From NCBI GenBank assembly GCA_036381515.1, contig DASVCR010000082.1:1-64000 (forward strand): a stretch of DNA of 64,000 nt, given 5' to 3'. The DNA comes from ZC4RG20 sp036381515 (GTDB lineage Bacteria; Pseudomonadota; Gammaproteobacteria; Steroidobacterales; Rariloculaceae). Below, in pieces: positions 59,019 to 64,000 of this stretch (position 1 is the first letter of the stretch; the number at the start of each line of letters is the position of its first letter). The notes under the pieces are model-generated. The model was given only the letters and a program-made list of their open reading frames with translations, made no database searches and was not told where the DNA came from. The position numbers and the translations under genes were made by a program.

Positions 59019-60535
59019 GGCTCCGACATCGCGTTGGCGAGCGCCGACGGTCCCGTGCCGTGCAACAGCTGCACGGTGAGCCGCACGCCGAAGCCCGTCG
59101 TATCCGTCGGCACGTGCGCGAGCCCGCCCTTGTGCTCGGCGGCCGAGAGATCGACGTGCACCCATGCGATCGACTTCGGCACGAAGCGCGACAGAAAGCG
59201 CGCCGCGAGCACGTGGTCGCCGTGCGACTCGACCGCGCATTGCTTGATGTCCGCGACGTCGCTGCGCAGGAGCTGATCGAAATCCTCGTCCATCGGGAAC
59301 GGCCAGACCCGTTCGCCCGACGCGGCGCCCGCTTCCTGCAGCAGCGCGTTGCCGCGCGGCCGATTCGTGAAGACGCCCGAGTAGCGCTGCGTGAGCGCCG
59401 AGACGCAGCTGCCGGTCAACGTCGCGTAGTCGATGATCAGCTTCGGCTCGTCACGGGCGGCGAGGGCGAGCGTGTCCGCAAGGATCATCCGGCCCTCGGC
59501 GTCGGTATGGATGACCTGAATGCTCGTCCCGTTTGCCGCCGTAACGATCTCCTGCGGCATGTAGCTCGACGGCGAGATCCGGTTCTCCGTGACCGCGAGC
59601 CACGCGTCGACCGCGTACGGCACCTCGAGCTTCTTCAGCGCGAGCAGCACGCCGAGGGCGACGGCGCTGCCCTGCATGTCCTTGTGCATGTCGAGCATGC
59701 CCTTGAAGGGCTTCAGGTTCGTGCCGCCGGTGTCGAACAGCACGCCCTTCCCGACGAGCGACAGCTCGGGCGCGTGGCTGCCGGGCGGCCGGTAGCAGAC
59801 GCGCAGGATGCCTGCGTCGCGATGGGGATTGCCCTGCGCGACCGCGAGGAACGCTCCGGCGCCGAGCTTCTCGAGCTCCTTCTCGCCGAGGAATTTGCAG
59901 CCGAGCGAATGCTGCGCGGCGATCTCCTCGACGGCACCGCGATACGTCGCCGCCGTCAGGCGGTTCGGCGGCAGCGTCGTGAACCAGCGCGCGACGTTGT
60001 TGCCGAGGGCCTCCGCGTGCAGCCGGTCGAGCGGGAGCCTCGGCTTCGGATCGAGCACCGAGACCTGCTCGAGATCGATCGGCCGCGGCTGCTCGTCCGT
60101 TTTGAACGAAGGCAGCTTGAACGCGGCCGCGTGCGCGGCCGCGACGAGCGCGGACAGCGCTTCGCTGCGAAGACTCTCGGCGAGGCCGGCGCTCAACAGT
60201 GCGAGCTTCCCGGGACGCTCGCGCAGGCAGTCGGCGATGACCTCCCGGGCCCACGTGAGGAGCCCGAACGGCGACGAGCCGTCGAGCAGCGCCGCCGTGA
60301 CGCCGGTCGCCCGCGCGTTGCCGAGGCGCGTGAAAACGGTCTTCAACCCCTGCGCACGAGCACGGTCGATCAGCTTGTGCAGTTGTCGGCCGAGCGGCAG
60401 CTCGGCAAATGCCGAACCCGGCGGTTCCTTCGGCAGCACGATCGCAACGTGATCGAACGATGCGAGCTGCGACTCGTTGAATGCGCGCGTTGCCTGCGTG
60501 ACTTTGAGCGGTGTGAAATCCGGGAGCTCGAGCAT
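59015..60535 (-). CDS. pepA: M17 leucyl aminopeptidase
   Basis: A 506-residue cytosolic aminopeptidase with two zinc ions. The C-terminal domain shows LVGKGVLFDTGGTNLKPFKG, MLDMHKDMQGSAVALGVLLA, ENRISPSSYMPQEIV and the signature HTDAEGRMILADTLAL (usually NTDAEGRL; the first Asn is His here). The N-terminal macro-like domain is divergent. The ATG at 60535 gives the most likely start; a longer frame to 60697 adds an unlikely leader. It is the first gene of a two-gene minus-strand operon with rnt and divergent from aceE. Confidence 0.9.
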   Translation of the reverse strand: MLELPDFTPLKVTQATRAFNESQLASFDHVAIVLPKEPPGSAFAELPLGRQLHKLIDRARAQGLKTVFTRLGNARATGVTAALLDGSSPFGLLTWAREVIADCLRERPGKLALLSAGLAESLRSEALSALVAAAHAAAFKLPSFKTDEQPRPIDLEQVSVLDPKPRLPLDRLHAEALGNNVARWFTTLPPNRLTAATYRGAVEEIAAQHSLGCKFLGEKELEKLGAGAFLAVAQGNPHRDAGILRVCYRPPGSHAPELSLVGKGVLFDTGGTNLKPFKGMLDMHKDMQGSAVALGVLLALKKLEVPYAVDAWLAVTENRISPSSYMPQEIVTAANGTSIQVIHTDAEGRMILADTLALAARDEPKLIIDYATLTGSCVSALTQRYSGVFTNRPRGNALLQEAGAASGERVWPFPMDEDFDQLLRSDVADIKQCAVESHGDHVLAARFLSRFVPKSIAWVHVDLSAAEHKGGLAHVPTDTTGFGVRLTVQLLHGTGPSALANAMSEP

Positions 60536-60684
60536 TCCTGTCGCCTTGACCCTTGTTGGGCAAACCCCGATCATAGCGCCGCCCGCGAGGGTACAATTCA
60601 GGATCGGGCCCGCATCGTAGCAGGAGCACCGCGGGAATTCATAGCTAAGGCCTTGAATTGCCGCGTTTCGTCGAGGAGACGTCC

Positions 60685-63384
60685 ATGGCGACCGCACGAC
60701 CTTTGCCGACGTTCAGGGCGGCCGAAGACGACTTGGATCCAGAAGAGACTCAAGAGTGGCTCGAGTCGATCGATTCCGTTCTCCGCGTGCACGGCGCGGA
60801 GCGCGCGCACTATCTGCTCGAGTGCATGATCGACCATGCGCGCCGCTCGGGAGCCTATCTTCCGTATAGCCCGAACACCGCGTACCTGAACACGATCCCC
60901 GTCGGCCAGCAGCCGCCTTATCCGGGAGACCGCGCGATCGAGCGGCGGATCGAGGCGTACCTGCGCTGGAACGCGATGGCAATGGTCGTGCAGGCGAATC
61001 GCATGAGCTCTGAGTACGGCGGCCACATCGCGAGCTATGCGTCGTGCGCGACGCTGTACGAGGTCGGCTTCAATCATTTCTGGCGCGCGCCGACCGCCGA
61101 GCACGGGGGCGACCTCGTGTTCTTCCAGGGGCACTCGTCGCCGGGCATCTACGCGCGTGCCTATCTCGAGGGCCGCCTGACCGAGGAGCACCTGAAGCAC
61201 TTCCGGCAGGAGGTCGTCGGCAAGGGCAAGGGCCTCTCGTCGTATCCGCACCCGTGGCTGATGCCCGAGTTCTGGCAGTTCCCGACGGTCTCGATGGGCC
61301 TCGGGCCGATGATGGCGATCTACCAGGCCCGCTTCATGCGCTACATGGAGAACCGCGGCCTCCTGCCGAAGCAGGACCGGAAGGTGTGGTGCTTCATCGG
61401 CGACGGCGAGACGGACGAGCCCGAGTCGATGGGCGCGATCACGATGCCGGTCCGCGAGCGCCTCGACAACCTGATCTTCGTGATCAACTGCAACCTGCAG
61501 CGCCTCGACGGCCCCGTGCGCGGCAACGGCAAGATCATTCAGGAGCTCGAAGCCGCGTTCCAGGGCGCGGGCTGGAACGTGATCAAGGTCATCTGGGGCT
61601 CGCGCTGGGATCGGCTGCTCGCGAAGGACGAGAAGGGCCTCCTGCGCCGTACGATGGAAGAGTGCGTCGACGGCGAGTATCAGGCGTTCAAGGCGAAGGG
61701 CGGCGCGTACACACGCGAGCACTTCTTCGGCCGGCATCCGGAGCTCAAGGCGATGGTCGCCGACATGTCGGACGACGACATCTGGCGCCTCAATCGCGGC
61801 GGGCACGATGCGATCAAGGTCTACGCCGCGTACCACCAGGCCGTCCGTCACGAGGGCCGGCCGACCGTGATCCTCGCGAAGACCGTGAAGGGCTTCGGCA
61901 TGGGCGCGGCCGGCGAGGGCCAGAACATCACGCACCAGAAGAAGAAGCTCGACGAGGACGACCTGAAGGCGTTCCGCGACCGCTTCAACATCCCGATCTC
62001 GGACGAGGAGATCGCGAACATCCCGTACTGCAAGTTCGCCGAGGACAGCGAGGAGCAGCGTTACCTGCTCGATCGCCGCAAGCGCCTCGGCGGGTTCCTG
62101 CCGGCGCGGCGCCCGAAGGCGGATCCGCTCGAGACGCCGCCGCTCGAGTTCTTCAGCGCACAGCTCGAAGGCAGCGGCGATCGCGAGATCTCGACGACGA
62201 TGGCGATGGTCCGCATGCTGACCGCGCTCGTCCGCGACAAGAAGATCGGGCCGCGCGTCGTGCCGATCGTGCCCGACGAGGCGCGCACGTTCGGCATGGA
62301 AGGCCTGTTCCGGCAGATCGGCATCTACTCGCCGCTCGGGCAGCTCTACACGCCGCAGGACGCCGACCAGCTCACGTATTACCGCGAGGACAAGAAGGGT
62401 CAGATCCTGCAGGAAGGGATCAACGAGGCGGGCTCGTTCTGCTCGTGGGCCGCGGCCGGCACGTCGTACTCGAATCACGGCGTGCAGATGATCCCGTTCT
62501 ATCTCTTCTATTCGATGTTCGGCTTCCAGCGGATCGGGGATTTCATCTGGGCCGGCGGCGACATGCAGGCGCGCGGCTTCCTGATCGGCGGCACGGCCGG
62601 ACGCACGACGCTCGCAGGCGAGGGCCTGCAGCATCAGGACGGCCACAGCCAGCTCGTCGCGACGACGGTGCCGAACTGCCGCGCGTACGACCCGTGCTAC
62701 GCGTACGAGCTCGCGGTGATCGTGCAGGACGGCATGCGGAGGATGTGCAAGGAGCAGGAGAACATCTTCTATTACATCACCTGCATGAACGAGAACTACG
62801 TGCACCCGCCGATGCCCGAAGGCGTTGCCGAAGGCATCCTGAAGGGCATGTACCTGCTCGACGACGCCGGCAAGGGCAAGAAGGGCCGCCCGCGCGTGCA
62901 GCTCTTGGGCTCCGGCACGATCCTGCGCGAGGTCCAGGCGGCCGCGAAGATTCTCGATGAGCGCTTCAACGTCGATGCGGACGTCTGGAGCGTCACGAGC
63001 TTCAGCGAGCTGCGGCGCGAGGCGCTCTCGGTCGAGCGCTGGAACGAGCTGCATCCGCTCGAGAAGCCGCGCACGAGCTACGTCGCGCAGTGCTTCGCGG
63101 ATCGCAAGGGTCCGTTCGTCGCCGCGACGGACTACATCAAGACGGTGCCGGACCAGATTCGTCAATGGGTGCCCGGCCGCTACGTGACGCTCGGCACGGA
63201 CGGGTTCGGCCGAAGCGACGGGCGCAAGGCGCTGCGGGAGTTCTTCGAGGTGGATAGGCATTCGATCGTCGTCGCCGCGCTCAAGGCGCTCGCCGACGAA
63301 GGGCGCGTGAAGCACGACGTGGTTGCGGGTGCGATTCGGGAGTTCGGCATCGACCCCGACAGGCGCGATCCGGTGACGCTCTAA
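60685..63384 (+). CDS. aceE: Pyruvate dehydrogenase E1 (homodimeric, AceE)
   Basis: An 899-residue thiamine-diphosphate enzyme that decarboxylates pyruvate and passes the acetyl group to AceF. It shows the E2-binding N-terminus, SSEYGGHIASYASCATLYEV, HSSPGIYARAYLEGRL, the ThDP motif FIGDGETDEPESMGAITMPV...NCNLQRLDGPVRGNGKIIQE, and EGINEAGSFCSWAAAGTSYS in the C-terminal half. Normal length for the gammaproteobacterial enzyme. GAGGAGA precedes the ATG at 60685; the TTG at 60658 is unlikely. A TACAAT at 60590 may be part of its promoter. Confidence 0.97.
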   Translation: MATARPLPTFRAAEDDLDPEETQEWLESIDSVLRVHGAERAHYLLECMIDHARRSGAYLPYSPNTAYLNTIPVGQQPPYPGDRAIERRIEAYLRWNAMAMVVQANRMSSEYGGHIASYASCATLYEVGFNHFWRAPTAEHGGDLVFFQGHSSPGIYARAYLEGRLTEEHLKHFRQEVVGKGKGLSSYPHPWLMPEFWQFPTVSMGLGPMMAIYQARFMRYMENRGLLPKQDRKVWCFIGDGETDEPESMGAITMPVRERLDNLIFVINCNLQRLDGPVRGNGKIIQELEAAFQGAGWNVIKVIWGSRWDRLLAKDEKGLLRRTMEECVDGEYQAFKAKGGAYTREHFFGRHPELKAMVADMSDDDIWRLNRGGHDAIKVYAAYHQAVRHEGRPTVILAKTVKGFGMGAAGEGQNITHQKKKLDEDDLKAFRDRFNIPISDEEIANIPYCKFAEDSEEQRYLLDRRKRLGGFLPARRPKADPLETPPLEFFSAQLEGSGDREISTTMAMVRMLTALVRDKKIGPRVVPIVPDEARTFGMEGLFRQIGIYSPLGQLYTPQDADQLTYYREDKKGQILQEGINEAGSFCSWAAAGTSYSNHGVQMIPFYLFYSMFGFQRIGDFIWAGGDMQARGFLIGGTAGRTTLAGEGLQHQDGHSQLVATTVPNCRAYDPCYAYELAVIVQDGMRRMCKEQENIFYYITCMNENYVHPPMPEGVAEGILKGMYLLDDAGKGKKGRPRVQLLGSGTILREVQAAAKILDERFNVDADVWSVTSFSELRREALSVERWNELHPLEKPRTSYVAQCFADRKGPFVAATDYIKTVPDQIRQWVPGRYVTLGTDGFGRSDGRKALREFFEVDRHSIVVAALKALADEGRVKHDVVAGAIREFGIDPDRRDPVTL

Positions 63385-63402
63385 GGTTGCAGGCGTACTG
63401 TC

Positions 63403-64000
63403 GTGGAGATTTCCGTACCCGATCTGGGTGACGTCAGCGACGTACAGATCACGGACATCCTCGTCAAGGTCGGCGACCGCGTAGCGCCCGAGGATCCGCT
63501 CGTCAGCCTCGAGACCGAAAAGGCGACGGTCGACGTGCCGTCTCCGGCCGCGGGGTCCGTCAAGGAGATCAAGGTGTCGGTCGGCGACCGCGTGTCGACC
63601 GGCGACGTGCTGATGGTCGTCGACGGCGACGACGCGGCGGCATCGGTCGAAGCCGCCGCCGAGGACGCGCAGCCGGGCGGTGAAGCGCCGTCGGCGGACG
63701 CGCGCGACGCCGCTCGATCCGGCGGGCCCGTGGAGCCGTCGGGCTCGCAGACGGCGCCGCGTCGCGGCGGGGCGAACGGCGGAGAGGCCGAGCCTCGACC
63801 GGTCGTCGTCCCCGATCTCGGCGACTTCACGGACGTCGAGGTCATCGAGGTGCTCGTCGCGGAGGGCGACGAGGTCGAGGCCGAGCAGGGGCTGATCACG
63901 CTCGAGACCGAGAAGGCGTCGATGGACGTGCCGGCGCCCGAGCCGGGCGTCGTCGTGTCGCTGAAGGTCAAGGTCGGCGACCGCGTGTCCGCCGGCGACG
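63403..64000 (+). CDS. aceF: Pyruvate dehydrogenase E2 (AceF), partial
   Basis: The first 199 residues are visible; the gene runs off the right edge. Two lipoyl domains are seen: residues 1-75 (lysine in ETEKATVDVPS) and about 125-199 (ETEKASMDVPAPE), joined by an Ala/Gly/Ser/Pro-rich linker. The GTG at 63403 starts VEISVPDLGDVSDVQITDIL. It follows aceE by 18 bases, so both subunits come from one transcript. The catalytic domain lies beyond the window. Confidence 0.93.
   Translation, partial: MEISVPDLGDVSDVQITDILVKVGDRVAPEDPLVSLETEKATVDVPSPAAGSVKEIKVSVGDRVSTGDVLMVVDGDDAAASVEAAAEDAQPGGEAPSADARDAARSGGPVEPSGSQTAPRRGGANGGEAEPRPVVVPDLGDFTDVEVIEVLVAEGDEVEAEQGLITLETEKASMDVPAPEPGVVVSLKVKVGDRVSAGD

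Noticed and set aside
60598..63315. 905-residue open frame on the minus strand
   Set aside because: It is the antisense of aceE, with Arg/His/Leu-rich composition and no domain; GC-rich codon bias opens antisense frames throughout this window.

Overview
The window looks like a chromosomal segment from a high-GC, uncultured-type gammaproteobacterium. The block yebC-ruvCAB-ybgC-tolQRAB-pal-cpoB-queE-queC-tRNA-Lys is the order seen in gammaproteobacteria such as Pseudomonas and Xanthomonadales. Both 2-oxo-acid dehydrogenase systems are of the gammaproteobacterial type (homodimeric E1), and lineage-flavoured extras are present (an ADOP-type permease, DUF4397, DUF3187, SPW repeats, PdsO-like secreted proteins of unknown role). 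A genus cannot be assigned from the sequence alone; a relative of Steroidobacterales, Xanthomonadales or Woeseiaceae-like bacteria is a guess.

Layout. 0-6.2 kb: edge fragments, a PH-domain protein, a four-repeat DUF4397 lipoprotein, and an overlapping trio (4TM holin-like protein, DUF3187 protein, lipoprotein cytochrome c) that ends in a good intrinsic terminator. 6.3-12 kb: sucA-sucB-lpdA, the 2-oxoglutarate dehydrogenase complex. 12.4-22.4 kb: yebC, the Holliday-junction genes ruvCAB, the Tol-Pal envelope system with ybgC and cpoB, queE/queC for queuosine, then tRNA-Lys(TTT). Many of these genes overlap by 4 bases (ATGA or GTGA), so they are probably translationally coupled. 22.4-24.7 kb: a small island bounded by a 13-bp copy of the tRNA-Lys 3' end. 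It carries one SGNH-type O-acyltransferase and an inverted 39-nt fragment of the tRNA.

24.8-39.5 kb: accessory and envelope genes. These include an SDR oxidoreductase, an orphan FtsX/MacB permease, a secreted protein with two tandem copies of one domain, a LigM-like tetrahydrofolate-dependent O-demethylase with its own promoter and terminator, a Vgb-like beta-propeller, a cassette of membrane protein, winged-helix regulator and isoprenyl transferase, an SPW-repeat protein behind a sigma-54-type promoter, mtfA, small membrane proteins and a cytochrome b561.

40.2-55.4 kb: a methyltransferase, BNR-like lipoprotein and lipoprotein hydrolase set with overlapping reading frames, an LhgO-like oxidase divergent from a nitroreductase/TetR pair, a PepSY membrane protein with a Gly-rich partner, a thiolase, a dicarboxylate/amino-acid symporter, proC, a MaoC hydratase and a GAF-PAS-PAS-GGDEF-EAL protein. 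55.4-58.3 kb: nadC, a PuuD-type membrane protein and grxD, with clusters of a GTCAGAGCCC repeat filling both convergent gene junctions. 58.3-64 kb: rnt and a leucyl aminopeptidase (overlapping, minus strand), divergent from aceE and the start of aceF.

The least explained feature is the GTCAGAGCCC/GTCTGACACC repeat family, which sits directly against stop codons, forms a dense array of about 670 bases, and supplies the last codons of rnt. No CRISPR array, rRNA operon, restriction system or intact transposase was seen.
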